From assembly GCA_036399175.1 (NCBI GenBank), contig DASWNP010000034.1:1-62201 (forward strand): a stretch of DNA of 62,201 bases, in the 5' to 3' direction. Below the pieces are notes generated by a model. That model was not told the DNA's origin and did no database searches. It was given only the letters and a program-made list of their open reading frames with translations. Made by a program: the position numbers and the translations under genes. Positions 1 through 8,036 of this stretch are shown here, in pieces (within the stretch, counting starts at the first letter, position 1; each line of letters opens with the position of its first letter). The stretch comes from DASWNP01 sp036399175. Lineage in GTDB: Bacteria; Acidobacteriota; Blastocatellia; Pyrinomonadales; Pyrinomonadaceae.

Positions 1-1
1 C

Positions 2-145
2 GACAACACGGAGCACATCGTTCTGGCACAGGTCTCGGGCAAGATGCGCAAGAACTTCATCCGCATCCTTCCGGGCGACCGTGTCACCGTCGAGATGTCT
101 CCCTACGATTTGACTCGCGGGCGGATAACTTATCGATACAAGTAA
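2..145 (+). CDS. infA: Translation initiation factor IF-1, C-terminal part
   Basis: This is the last 47 codons of IF-1, the S1-fold (OB) protein that occupies the ribosomal A site during initiation. The frame begins inside the gene and reads through the segment GKMRKNFIRILPGDRV to end in RGRITYRYK, which is typical of IF-1. Joined to the N-terminal part at 62022-62201, with which it shares bases 1-103, it gives a complete 73-residue protein, the normal length. A strong terminator follows at 212-250. No rpmJ or other ribosomal-protein gene follows, unlike the common spc/alpha operon setting, so this infA is either relocated or an extra copy. Confidence 0.93.
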   Translation, partial: DNTEHIVLAQVSGKMRKNFIRILPGDRVTVEMSPYDLTRGRITYRYK

Positions 146-201
146 AGTCTGGGGTCTCGAAGTCTGGAGTCTGAAGTCAGGAGAGTCTGGAGTCAGACAG
201 A
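145..201. repeat. Heptad repeat, AGTCTGG type, single arm
   Basis: The bases directly after the infA stop are a degenerate tandem of 7-nt units related to AGTCTGG/AGTCTGA/AGTCAGG. The same unit forms the arms of the hairpins at 6617-6737 and 47700-47797. Here only one arm is present and no inverted partner follows. It sits between the infA stop and the infA terminator. Confidence 0.7.
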
Positions 202-211
202 GAACGCGATT

Positions 212-250
212 GGCCGGGTCGGCTCGAAAGCCAGCCCGGCCACTTTTTTA
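212..250 (+). terminator. Rho-independent terminator of infA
   Basis: GGCCGGG (212-218) pairs with CCCGGCC (235-241), and an inner GGCT/AGCC pair closes a CGAA tetraloop. The stem is followed by AC and a run of six T residues. It lies 67 bp after the infA stop on the same strand. The T-run is only on the plus side, so it is oriented for infA and not for the converging dioxygenase gene. Confidence 0.88.
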
Positions 251-305
251 TCTCTGACGACGAATAAGCTTCCCTCAGTTTGGGTTGTCGCTGCGAGCAA
301 CAAGC

Positions 306-1106
306 TCAGTAGGCGAAGGATTGATAGACTTCCGTTGCGTCGTCGTCGATTGAATCGACGACGGGGTTGAAGCGCAGCAGGTGGCGGGCGCGCTCGGAGA
401 GAGTTTCGTACGTGGCGCGCGGGATGCGTATGGAGACTTCGGGACGGAAGAGCCATCGACGGCTGTAGCCTAAAACGACCATCGGGCGAGGCGTCGCGGT
501 GCGATTGGGAGTGCCTCTGTGCAGGCCGCGCACGTCGCGTATCATCACGTCGCCCGCGCGCAGAAGGATGGATTCCAGCTTCGCCTCGCCCGACTCGATG
601 CGCCGCATGCCCTCCTCTTTCGGAATCATGTGAGTGGCGCGCGCCACCTCGAAGGGGCCGTTCTCGACGGTCACATCGACGAGCGGAAAGTTGACGGCGA
701 GCTGGAAGGGCGGCGTCTCCCGTCCGGTTTCGGGAAAGAGCGGAGGGGTGTCGCGGTGTATCTCCTGATAGTCGGAGCCCAGTAGGGGCGTGTCGGTCGC
801 AAGCTGGCACATGACGGCGTCTTCGCCGACCAGTCTTTCGACGATGGCGAGCACGTCGTCGTCCTCGTAGATGGCCGGGTCGGCGAAGGGCGCTTGGAAG
901 GGTAGCGTCACGTAGTAGCGCCCCGGCCCTCGATTCTGCAAAGTGCCCTCGCGCTCGATGTGTCGCTCTAAAAGCGGCGCGAAAGCCTCGCTCCACCCTG
1001 CGAGCGTCCGCCGGTCGAAATGCTCTCTCAGCACGCAGAAGCCGTCCGCGAGCACGGCTTGCGTCAAACTCTCTCTCTCTGTCTTCGTGTAGCGACCTTT
1101 ACTCAT
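306..1106 (-). CDS. Phytanoyl-CoA dioxygenase (PhyH) family protein
   Basis: A 266-residue member of the PhyH family of Fe(II)/2-oxoglutarate oxygenases with a double-stranded beta-helix fold. The iron-binding triad is visible as H117 and D119 in EIHRD and H196 in GLHRGTPN, with a nearby Arg (about R207) suited to 2-oxoglutarate. Substrates in this family range from acyl-CoAs to small hydroxylated metabolites, so none is assigned. The ATG at 1106 is chosen because it starts the conserved region cleanly; a GTG at 1139 would add 11 residues, and neither has an ideal ribosome-binding site. There is no signal peptide. It converges on infA and lies 85 bp beyond the ABC permease gene on the same strand, so it could be the last gene of that operon. 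Confidence 0.8.
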   Translation of the reverse strand: MSKGRYTKTERESLTQAVLADGFCVLREHFDRRTLAGWSEAFAPLLERHIEREGTLQNRGPGRYYVTLPFQAPFADPAIYEDDDVLAIVERLVGEDAVMCQLATDTPLLGSDYQEIHRDTPPLFPETGRETPPFQLAVNFPLVDVTVENGPFEVARATHMIPKEEGMRRIESGEAKLESILLRAGDVMIRDVRGLHRGTPNRTATPRPMVVLGYSRRWLFRPEVSIRIPRATYETLSERARHLLRFNPVVDSIDDDATEVYQSFAY

Positions 1107-1191
1107 AGCCTCTGCTTGAAAACCCGCACGCTCCGGCACACGAAATCGAATCCCTCAAACCTCGCCCGCCGTCCGCAAGCTTCCCCCCTCG

Positions 1192-2208
1192 TCACTTCCT
1201 CCGACTCAAACGATTCTGCACCACGACGACCGCGAGCAGGATGACGCCGCGCAGAACCATCTGCCACCAGGGGCTAATCTGACCTTCGAGGTTGAAGATG
1301 TTGAAGATTAATCCGAGCAGGATAACGCCGACGAGCGTGGAGCCGACGCCGCCCTGCCCGCCCGTCAGAAGCGTGCCGCCGACGACTACCGCCGCGATGG
1401 CGTCGAGTTCCCAACCGAGTCCGGCCACAGGCTGCCCCGCGCCGAGACGCGACGCCAGTATCACGCCCGCCAGACCAGCCAGCGCGCCGCTCAAAGCGTA
1501 GACGCCGATGGTCACGCGGCTCACGTTCAAGCCCATCAGTCGCGCCGCCTCTTCGTTGTCGCCGAGCGAATAGACGTGTCGCCCGAAGCGCGTGTGGCGT
1601 AGCACCAGCCAGCCGAGCGCGAAGGCGACGAAGAGGATGATGACGGGATAGGGCAAATCGAGCACGCCGAGTTCCAGCTTGCCGCGCCCGAGTTCCGAGA
1701 ACGAGAGCGACGTGCGCTCAACCCTGACCGTATCCTCCTTCGTGTAGGCGAGCACGAGGCCGCGCGCGGCAATCATCATCGCCAGCGTCACGATGAAGGG
1801 CTGGATGCGCGCCTTCGAGATAACGACTCCGTTGACGAGCCCGAGCAGGGCGGCGGCGGCCACTCCCGCCAGCGTCGCTATAAGAAGCCCCTGCCCGGCG
1901 AGGCTCGCGGCAATCACGCCCGCCGCTGCCAGAAGAGAGCCGACCGAAAGGTCAATGCCGCCCGTCAGGATGACGAACGTCATGCCGAGCGCGACGAGGC
2001 CGACCATGCTGTTCTGCCTGAGCACGTTGATTAAGTTCTCGGGCGGCCAGCCGAGGAAATTTTCGTAACGAAAAGCCGCGAAGACGAAGAGCAGGACGAG
2101 CGCGACGAGCGCGCCCTGACGTTGCAGAAGAGAGGTCAGCTTCGCGCGCACGACGCGCCCTCGCGTCGATGCCGCTTCGTCGATGGTGGTCGTTCCGGCC
2201 TGACTCAT
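1192..2208 (-). CDS. Sugar ABC transporter permease (YjfF/RbsC-like)
   Basis: A 338-residue inner-membrane permease of the BPD_transp_2 family (ribose/galactofuranose type). Hydrophobic helices run through most of its length, and the family segments MTFVILTGGIDLSVGS and AAVVVGGTLLTGGQGG are present. The ATG at 2208 follows GAGGG and leaves a 20-bp gap from the GH43 stop; upstream in-frame codons are shadow sequence of that gene. It differs in sequence from the second permease at 4019-4990. Together with one ATPase and one binding protein this gives the two-permease set-up of E. coli YtfQ-YtfR-YtfT-YjfF. The GH43 gene lies between the two permease genes. Confidence 0.88.
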   Translation of the reverse strand: MSQAGTTTIDEAASTRGRVVRAKLTSLLQRQGALVALVLLFVFAAFRYENFLGWPPENLINVLRQNSMVGLVALGMTFVILTGGIDLSVGSLLAAAGVIAASLAGQGLLIATLAGVAAAALLGLVNGVVISKARIQPFIVTLAMMIAARGLVLAYTKEDTVRVERTSLSFSELGRGKLELGVLDLPYPVIILFVAFALGWLVLRHTRFGRHVYSLGDNEEAARLMGLNVSRVTIGVYALSGALAGLAGVILASRLGAGQPVAGLGWELDAIAAVVVGGTLLTGGQGGVGSTLVGVILLGLIFNIFNLEGQISPWWQMVLRGVILLAVVVVQNRLSRRK

Positions 2209-2228
2209 CAGCAAACCCTCCAGATGTC

Positions 2229-4022
2229 TCAACGATTCGGCGAGAGGCGAAACCAGTCGAAGCGCGCGGGAGAGCCCGGCGCTCCGCCCGCCGTCAGCGC
2301 CACGTGCGCGCCCTCGATAAAGCTGCCATCGACCGCCTCGCCCAGCTCTTTCCAGTCGCGCCCGTCCGCGCTGTAGGCGAAGCGATAAAGCTCTCCGTCT
2401 TTCGCCGTCATGCGCAGGTAGACGGAGCGCGCACCGGCGGGCGCATCCTCGACGGCGAGCGTGCGCGTCTCCCTGCCCTCGCGTCTCCAGACGGAGACTT
2501 TGCCGCGCCCGACGGCGATGCCGATTGACCTGTCGCGCCAACTGTAGGCCGACAGCCCCGCGCGCATAGAGAATGATGGGGTCGATGCTGCACGCGCGTC
2601 AGGCGCAGTTGCTCGCGCCTCAGAGGAGGAGGCTCGCGCGTCACGAGCGAGCGAGACGAGCGTCGTCGCAACGTAGTTGCCGGAGAGGATTCGGCGCGCG
2701 GCGACCGCCGCCGTCCACTCGTCCATGAGCCCGCTTCTCGACGATTCGAGGACGAGATGACCCGTCGCCGTATCGACGCGCAACGTCTGCTCGAAGAACA
2801 TAGGCCACTGCCATTCGAGACCGAGACGCGGCTCTTTGAAGTCGTCGAAAAACTCCGCTTCGTCGTCCGCTTCGTCGATGCCGTGCGGCGATGCGGCGAG
2901 GCTCGTCGGCCCGCGCCCGGCGTTTATCTCAGGCCACCCGTCGGCGTTCCAACGGATTTCGTCCAGCAGCGCTTCACGTCCGACGTTGAAAGTATCGCGG
3001 CGGCGTCGGTAGGAATGATAAAGCAGGAAGTCGCGCCCGTCGGGCGTCGAGACGATGCTGCCGTGACCGGGACACTGCCAGTCGGAGTTGTCGTCTACGA
3101 TTGGGTTCTTCGGACTCTTCTCCCACTTGCCGAGCAGCCGCCGGGAGCGCGCGACGCCGAGCGCGTAGTCGCAGCCGCGACCGCAGCAGGCGTTGCCCGA
3201 ATAGAAGTGATAGAACCAACGCCCGCGCTTGAGAATGAACGAGCCTTCGACGACGTGGCGCTCCCACGCGGCATCGTTGCGCAGGATTTCCTTTCGCTTG
3301 CCGACGAGGCGCGTGCCGTCTTCGGTGAGGCGCTGCGCGAAGATGGAGGTGGGCACGTCGGGCTCGGCGTCGTTGCCGTCGGCTTTCCAGATGAGATAGG
3401 GCACATTCTTTTCGTCGCGGATGAAGAAGCCGTCAATTGAGCCGACGTTTTTCAGCTCCGGTATCTCGCAGACGAGCGCGCCGTGATCCGTGTAAGGCCC
3501 GACGGGGCTCTTCGCCGAGGCGACGGCGACGCAGAGCGTGCCCGTCTTGCCGCGCCCCTCTTCGCGCCGCGCCGTGTAATAGACGAGGAAGCGACCCCGG
3601 TCGTGAGTGATTTCGGGAGCCCAGAAATCGCTCTTCACCCACGCAGGGCTCTTCTCGAAGACGTAGCCGACGACGCGCCAGTTGACGAGGTCGCGCGAGT
3701 GCAGGATTGGAAAATGCGGAGCCCACGTGCCGGTCGTCGTCATCGCCCAATAGTCCGTGCCCACGCGAATCACCGAAGGGTCTGGAAAGTCGCCCGCAAT
3801 GACCGGATTCGTATAGACGGCTCGCTCGTCTCCTCGCGTCTGCGCGAGGACGCCGACGTGCAGACAGAGAATCAAGAGCGACACCGCGAAGGCGACGACG
3901 AGATGCGCGCCCCCGAGACGCACCCCGCCCGGACGCCTCTTCAGCATCGCCTTCAACATCTTCGCGCGGAGCGACGATTGACTCTCGCACTTGCGGATAA
4001 AAGTCTCGCTTTCGATTCTCAT
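2229..4022 (-). CDS. Secreted GH43-family glycosidase, copy 1
   Basis: A 597-residue glycosidase with a hydrophobic export segment (about residues 40-60) and a five-bladed beta-propeller GH43 domain (about 68-380). A beta-sandwich C-terminal region resembling the concanavalin-like domain of GH43 xylosidases/arabinofuranosidases follows. The inverting residues are visible: D81 in GDFPDPSVIR (base), D197 in GSIDGF (pKa modulator) and E259 in VVEGSF (acid). Four Cys occur in the FYSGNACCGRGC segment. The start overlaps the stop of the upstream permease (ATGA, 4019-4022), so translation is probably coupled. Substrates are probably alpha-L-arabinofuranosides, beta-xylosides or galactans; the subfamily cannot be fixed by eye. 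A later Met (residue 22) is a possible start. Confidence 0.88.
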   Translation of the reverse strand: MRIESETFIRKCESQSSLRAKMLKAMLKRRPGGVRLGGAHLVVAFAVSLLILCLHVGVLAQTRGDERAVYTNPVIAGDFPDPSVIRVGTDYWAMTTTGTWAPHFPILHSRDLVNWRVVGYVFEKSPAWVKSDFWAPEITHDRGRFLVYYTARREEGRGKTGTLCVAVASAKSPVGPYTDHGALVCEIPELKNVGSIDGFFIRDEKNVPYLIWKADGNDAEPDVPTSIFAQRLTEDGTRLVGKRKEILRNDAAWERHVVEGSFILKRGRWFYHFYSGNACCGRGCDYALGVARSRRLLGKWEKSPKNPIVDDNSDWQCPGHGSIVSTPDGRDFLLYHSYRRRRDTFNVGREALLDEIRWNADGWPEINAGRGPTSLAASPHGIDEADDEAEFFDDFKEPRLGLEWQWPMFFEQTLRVDTATGHLVLESSRSGLMDEWTAAVAARRILSGNYVATTLVSLARDARASSSEARATAPDARAASTPSFSMRAGLSAYSWRDRSIGIAVGRGKVSVWRREGRETRTLAVEDAPAGARSVYLRMTAKDGELYRFAYSADGRDWKELGEAVDGSFIEGAHVALTAGGAPGSPARFDWFRLSPNR

Positions 4023-4990
4023 GCGACTTTGGGACGCTGGACGTAGACGGCGACGACGATGATGGCCGCCTTAATCACCAGCGACCACGAATACTGGTAG
4101 CCCTTCATGTTGATGCTCGTCGTGATGATTTGCATGATGAGCGCGCCGATGAGCGTGCCGACGACCGTCGCGCGCCCGCCCGTCAGAGGCGTGCCGCCGA
4201 CGACCGTCGCGGCGATGGCGTCAAGCTCGATGTTGAGGCCGATGTTCGGCGCGTCGCTCGCGCCCTGTCGCGCCGTCTCGATGAGACCGGCGAGCCCGGC
4301 TAAGAATCCGCTCAGCGCATAGACCGCCACCTTCGTTCGTCGAACCTTGACGCCCGCCAGGTGCGCCGCCGCTTCGTTGCCGCCCGTCGCCACCACGTAG
4401 CGCCCGAAGGTCGTCGCGCGCATCACGAAGATAGCGGCCACGACGACTAAGAACATCACGAGCACCTGCACCGGCACGGGCCCGACGTAGCCGCGCCCCA
4501 GATATTCAAAGCTCGGATTCGAGAACGGTATCAACTGCCCGCCGTTGATGACCTGTGCGATGCCGCGCCCGGCAATCAGCAGGGCGAGCGTGACGATGAT
4601 GGGCTGGATGTGAAAGCCGGAGACGAGCGCGCCGTTGAAAGCGCCCGCGCCGGTGGCGATAAGAAGCGCGAGCAGGACGGCGACAAAGACGCCGCTATCG
4701 AGCGACGTGGCGGCGACAGCCGAGGCAATCGCCATCACCGCGCCCACCGAGAGGTCGATGCCGCCGGTGGCGATGACGAAGGTCATCCCCATCGCCACGA
4801 GCACTGTCGGCGAGACTTGCAGGAGGATGTTGCGAAAGTTGCTGAGCTGGAAAAAATTGGGGATGAACAGAGAGTCGATGACGAGCAGCAGCAGGAGCGC
4901 GGCAAACGCTCCGTAGGTTGGCGCGTAGTCGGCGATTTTCGACCAGCCGAAGCCCCCAGCCCTCTGAACCGTCCCTGCTGTATTCGACAT
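4019..4990 (-). CDS. Sugar ABC transporter permease (YtfT/RbsC-like)
   Basis: The second inner-membrane permease of the importer, 323 residues, with family segments MTFVIATGGIDLSVGA and ATVVGGTPLTGGRATV. A ribosome-binding site (GGAGGG, about 6 nt before the ATG) decides the start. It lies 17 bp after the ATPase gene and overlaps the GH43 start by 4 bp, so ATPase, permease, GH43 and permease form one transcript. In E. coli the YtfT/YjfF pair imports galactofuranose. Sequence alone does not separate galactofuranose from arabinose, ribose or xylose here. Confidence 0.9.
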   Translation of the reverse strand: MSNTAGTVQRAGGFGWSKIADYAPTYGAFAALLLLLVIDSLFIPNFFQLSNFRNILLQVSPTVLVAMGMTFVIATGGIDLSVGAVMAIASAVAATSLDSGVFVAVLLALLIATGAGAFNGALVSGFHIQPIIVTLALLIAGRGIAQVINGGQLIPFSNPSFEYLGRGYVGPVPVQVLVMFLVVVAAIFVMRATTFGRYVVATGGNEAAAHLAGVKVRRTKVAVYALSGFLAGLAGLIETARQGASDAPNIGLNIELDAIAATVVGGTPLTGGRATVVGTLIGALIMQIITTSINMKGYQYSWSLVIKAAIIVVAVYVQRPKVA

Positions 4991-5007
4991 CGTTTCCCTC
5001 CCGCTCC

Positions 5008-6612
5008 CTATTCGTCGTCGGCAGCCGCCGCGTCGCTCGTCCCGGTCACTTCTGTCGCATCGGTCTCGACGGGCGGCGGCGCTTCGCCTTCGGCCATCGC
5101 GTGAATGATGTTGTCCTGGGAAATCTCTCGCCCGCGAAGCTCTGCGACCGATTGACCGTCGCGCATGACGACGACGCGCGAGCTTCCCTCGACCAGCTCT
5201 TCAAGCTCGGATGAAATCATCAGCACGCCGAGCCCCGACTCGGCCAGCTCGTTGATGAGCGACTGAATCTCGCCCTTCGCGCCGATGTCGATGCCGCGCG
5301 TCGGCTCGTCGAGGATGAGAAACTTAGGATTCTTGCAGAGCCAGCGTGCGAGCAGAACCTTCTGCTGATTGCCGCCCGAAAGCTCTCTAATCTTCTGCTC
5401 GGCGCTCGACGCCTTGATGCCCAGACGCTTCATGTATTGATTGACTATCTCGTCCTGCTTGGCGCGCGAGACTATTCCTGCGCTGCTTAAGGCGGGCAGC
5501 GCCGCGAGCGTCAGGTTCTCGCGGACGGAAAGCTCGGGGATGATGCCTTCGGCCTTTCGGTCTTCGGAGAGGAAGGCGAGACCGGCGGAAATCGCGTCGC
5601 CGGGCGAGCGCAGCTTGAGTCGCTTGCCTTCAAGCTCGACCGTGCCCGCATCCACCTCGTCAGCGCCGAAGATGGCGCGAGCCGTCTCCGTTCGACCCGA
5701 GCCGAGCAAGCCCGCCATGCCGACAATCTCGCCGCGCCCCACGTCGAGTGAGACGCGGTTGAGCTTGCGCCCGCGCGTGAGATTCTCGGCGCGCAGAAGC
5801 GGCGTGCTCTGTTCGGTCGCCGCCGCAGCTATCGCGTCGTGATGGTCGCCGAAGGCTGTCGCGCCCTTCTTCTGCAACTCTTCGCGCTGCTTGCCGAGCA
5901 TCAGGCAGACGAGGTCGATTCGCTCCAAGCCTTCGAGCGGTCGGGTGGCGACGAACTTGCCGTCTCTCAAAACCGTCACGCGGTCGCAGACCGTGTAAAG
6001 CTCGTCGAAGCGATGGCTGATGTAGACGACGCCGACGCGCTCGGCTTTCAGACGACGAATCACGTCGTAGAGTATCGAGACCTCTCGCTCGGTCAGGGAG
6101 CTTGTCGGCTCGTCCAAGACGACGACCTTCGCGCCGAAGGAGACGCCGCGCGCGATGGCAACCATCTGCCTGAGCGCGATGTTGAGTCTGCCGAGCGTGG
6201 CGGTCGGGTCGATGTCCAAGCCGAGGCGTTCGAGGATAGCTCCGGCGTCGTCGTTCATCCGCTTCCAGTCGATGAAGCCGAAGCGTCGCGGCTCGCGCCC
6301 GAGAAAGATGTTCTCGGCCACCGTTCGATACATCAGGAGATTGACCTCCTGATAGACGGCCACGACGCCCGCTCCCTGCGCGTCCTCCGGCGAGTTGAAG
6401 CTCACCTCCTCGCCTTCGAGGAAGATGCGCCCGCCGTCGCGCCTGTATGCGCCCGTCATAATCTTAATCAGCGTGGACTTGCCCGCGCCGTTCTCGCCGA
6501 CGAGCGAATGCACCTCCCCGTGCCGCAGCTCGAAACTCACGCCGTCCAGAGCCACGTTGCCCGAGAAGACCTTCGTGATGCCCTCCATGCGGAGGAGTGG
6601 TTCGCTGTTCAT
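5008..6612 (-). CDS. Sugar ABC transporter ATP-binding protein (YtfR/RbsA/MglA family)
   Basis: A 534-residue cytoplasmic ATPase with two fused ABC cassettes. The N-terminal half has Walker A GENGAGKST and Walker B VVVLDEPTSSL, but a degenerate signature (LNIALRQ). The C-terminal half has a degenerate Walker A (GLLGSGRTE), a good signature LSGGNQQK and Walker B FLILDEPTRGID. This asymmetry is normal for the carbohydrate-uptake CUT2 family. The ATG at 6612 has no clear Shine-Dalgarno sequence; the heptad-repeat hairpin 6617-6737 fills the space up to the binding-protein gene, so it could affect mRNA stability or expression ratio between the two genes. Confidence 0.93.
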   Translation of the reverse strand: MNSEPLLRMEGITKVFSGNVALDGVSFELRHGEVHSLVGENGAGKSTLIKIMTGAYRRDGGRIFLEGEEVSFNSPEDAQGAGVVAVYQEVNLLMYRTVAENIFLGREPRRFGFIDWKRMNDDAGAILERLGLDIDPTATLGRLNIALRQMVAIARGVSFGAKVVVLDEPTSSLTEREVSILYDVIRRLKAERVGVVYISHRFDELYTVCDRVTVLRDGKFVATRPLEGLERIDLVCLMLGKQREELQKKGATAFGDHHDAIAAAATEQSTPLLRAENLTRGRKLNRVSLDVGRGEIVGMAGLLGSGRTETARAIFGADEVDAGTVELEGKRLKLRSPGDAISAGLAFLSEDRKAEGIIPELSVRENLTLAALPALSSAGIVSRAKQDEIVNQYMKRLGIKASSAEQKIRELSGGNQQKVLLARWLCKNPKFLILDEPTRGIDIGAKGEIQSLINELAESGLGVLMISSELEELVEGSSRVVVMRDGQSVAELRGREISQDNIIHAMAEGEAPPPVETDATEVTGTSDAAAADDE

Positions 6613-6616
6613 AAAA

Positions 6617-6737
6617 AAGTCTGGAGTCTCGGAGTCTGGAGTCTAAAGTCTGGAGTCTGGAGTCCGGAGTCTAAAGTCGAAAGACAGGAGATGTTTTGGT
6701 TTTGACTCCAGACTTCGAGACTCCAGACTCCAGACTT
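6617..6737. repeat. Heptad-repeat hairpin, AGTCTGG type
   Basis: The left part (6617-6682) is a run of 7-nt units of the AGTCTGG/AGTCTAA/AGTCCGG kind. The right part (6704-6737) is its inverted complement (CCAGACT units). The loop contains GAAAGACAGGAGATGTTTTGG. It fills the gap between the binding-protein stop and the ATPase start, so it lies inside a probable operon. A close relative is at 47700-47797. Confidence 0.8.
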
Positions 6738-6738
6738 G

Positions 6739-7782
6739 CTAATAGGCTTCGTTGACGAACTGGGCGGCGTTCGAGGCGTCGAAGAACTTGTCGGGGACGA
6801 TAATCTTGGGCTCGATTTTTTCGCCGCGCAGGTGTTTCTCCAGCGTATCGAAGGCGATGGGGCCGAAGCGCGGGTTGCACTCGACCGTCGCGTTCATCTC
6901 GCCCCGGACGATGGCTTCGAGGGCAGACTTTTGTCCGTCAACGGAGACGACGAGCACGTCTTTGCCGGGCTGGCGTCCGGCGGCCTTGAGCGCCTGAATC
7001 GCGCCGAGCGCCATCTCGTCGTTGTGCGTGTAGACGGCGGTGATGTTCGCGCCGTGCGCCTGTATGAGATTTTCCATCACCTTCTGCCCTTCGGCGCGCG
7101 TGAAGTTGGCGGGCTGGGAGGCGAGGATTCTAATATCGGGGCTCGCCTTGATTGCTTCGGCGAACCCGTCGTGGCGGTCGCGCGCGACAGAAGAATTGGG
7201 AGTGCCGAGCAGCTCGATGACTCCGGCCTTGCCCCCCGACTGTTTGACGAGCCACTCGCCAGCGCGCCTGCCCTCTTCGACGAAGTTCGAGCCGATAAAG
7301 GTGACGTAGTCTTCGCCCGCCCTGCCTTCAACCTCCCGGTCGATGAGGAAGACGGGAATCTTCGCTTCCTTCGCCGACTGTAAAGCCAGCTCGAAGCCTT
7401 TGGCTTCGCGCGGCGCGAGGAAGATGGCATCGACGCGCTGGGCGATGAGGTCTTCCACGTCGGAGACCTGCTTGGCCGTCTGTCCCTGCGCGTCGGTGTA
7501 GACAAGCTCGAAGCGGTCGGCGCGTTTGGCCGCTTCGTCCTGTATGCTCTTGGTCTCGGCGATGCGCCACGGCCCGTTGTTCTCCATCTGCGAGAAGCCG
7601 ACGCGAATTTTGCCGGTCTTCTTCGTCGCAGCGCCGCCGGTGTCGCTCGCCGTGCCGTCGCCGCCCGCAGTGCCTCCACCTCCGCCGCCTTCCTTGCGGC
7701 AACCGCCGAGCGCGAGCAACATGAGAGCGACCGTCAGCAGAGCGCAGAAGAAGCCCCGCCTTCCTTTGTCGAATGAGTTCAT
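6739..7782 (-). CDS. Sugar-binding lipoprotein of the ABC importer (YtfQ/RbsB-like)
   Basis: A 347-residue periplasmic binding protein (Peripla_BP_4 type I fold). A signal peptide ends in a lipobox (LLALGGC, Cys near residue 27), followed by a Gly/Thr-rich linker to about residue 55. The binding domain begins KIRVGFSQMENNGPWR, which resembles the galactofuranose-binding YtfQ group. The ATG at 7782 is preceded by GAGAGGA; the frame is open further upstream but without support. It is the first gene of the importer operon and is followed by the hairpin 6617-6737. The neighbouring galK and galT fit a galactose-type sugar, but arabinofuranose is an alternative given the GH43 enzymes. Confidence 0.9.
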   Translation of the reverse strand: MNSFDKGRRGFFCALLTVALMLLALGGCRKEGGGGGGTAGGDGTASDTGGAATKKTGKIRVGFSQMENNGPWRIAETKSIQDEAAKRADRFELVYTDAQGQTAKQVSDVEDLIAQRVDAIFLAPREAKGFELALQSAKEAKIPVFLIDREVEGRAGEDYVTFIGSNFVEEGRRAGEWLVKQSGGKAGVIELLGTPNSSVARDRHDGFAEAIKASPDIRILASQPANFTRAEGQKVMENLIQAHGANITAVYTHNDEMALGAIQALKAAGRQPGKDVLVVSVDGQKSALEAIVRGEMNATVECNPRFGPIAFDTLEKHLRGEKIEPKIIVPDKFFDASNAAQFVNEAY

Positions 7783-7828
7783 AATTTTTCCTCTCCGGTC
7801 TCCAAGAGTCCCTGACAAAAGCAATTCA

Positions 7829-7966
7829 AACAGGGATGGACAGGGTAAAGACAAATGATGAATGCGGAATGCGGAATGATGAATTAAAGAAGAACTGCTT
7901 TCTGCTTTTCATTCCGCATTCATCATTCCTAATTCATCATTTCTGTTCTTCCTGTCCATCCCTGTT
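7829..7966. repeat. Large heptad-repeat hairpin, AATGATG/AATGCGG type
   Basis: An imperfect palindrome. AACAGGGATGGACAGG (7829-7844) pairs with CCTGTCCATCCCTGTT (7951-7966). Inside, arms of AATGATG/AATGCGG units face ATTCCGC/ATTCATC units around a loop containing CTGCTTTCTGCTTTT. It lies in the 254-bp leader between the second GH43 gene and the binding protein, where the importer promoter is expected. An isolated inverted repeat, GAAACG-9 nt-CGTTTC (8007-8027), lies upstream and could be a repressor site, but the evidence is weak. Confidence 0.8.
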
Positions 7967-8036
7967 AATTCTTTTCCTGAGTCTCTGAATCTTCCATTGG
8001 TTTTGTGAAACGCTCTAAATTCGTTTCTCGAAAATT

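Noticed and set aside
2209..2541. N-terminal extension of the YjfF-like permease
   Set aside because: It is Arg-rich out-of-frame sequence of the GH43 gene; the ATG at 2208 has a ribosome-binding site and gives the normal N-terminus.
8007..8027. GAAACG-9 nt-CGTTTC inverted repeat as an operator for the LacI-type regulator
   Set aside because: LacI-family operators are usually contiguous palindromes with a central CG; this has a 9-nt spacer and no second copy was found near other promoters of the locus.
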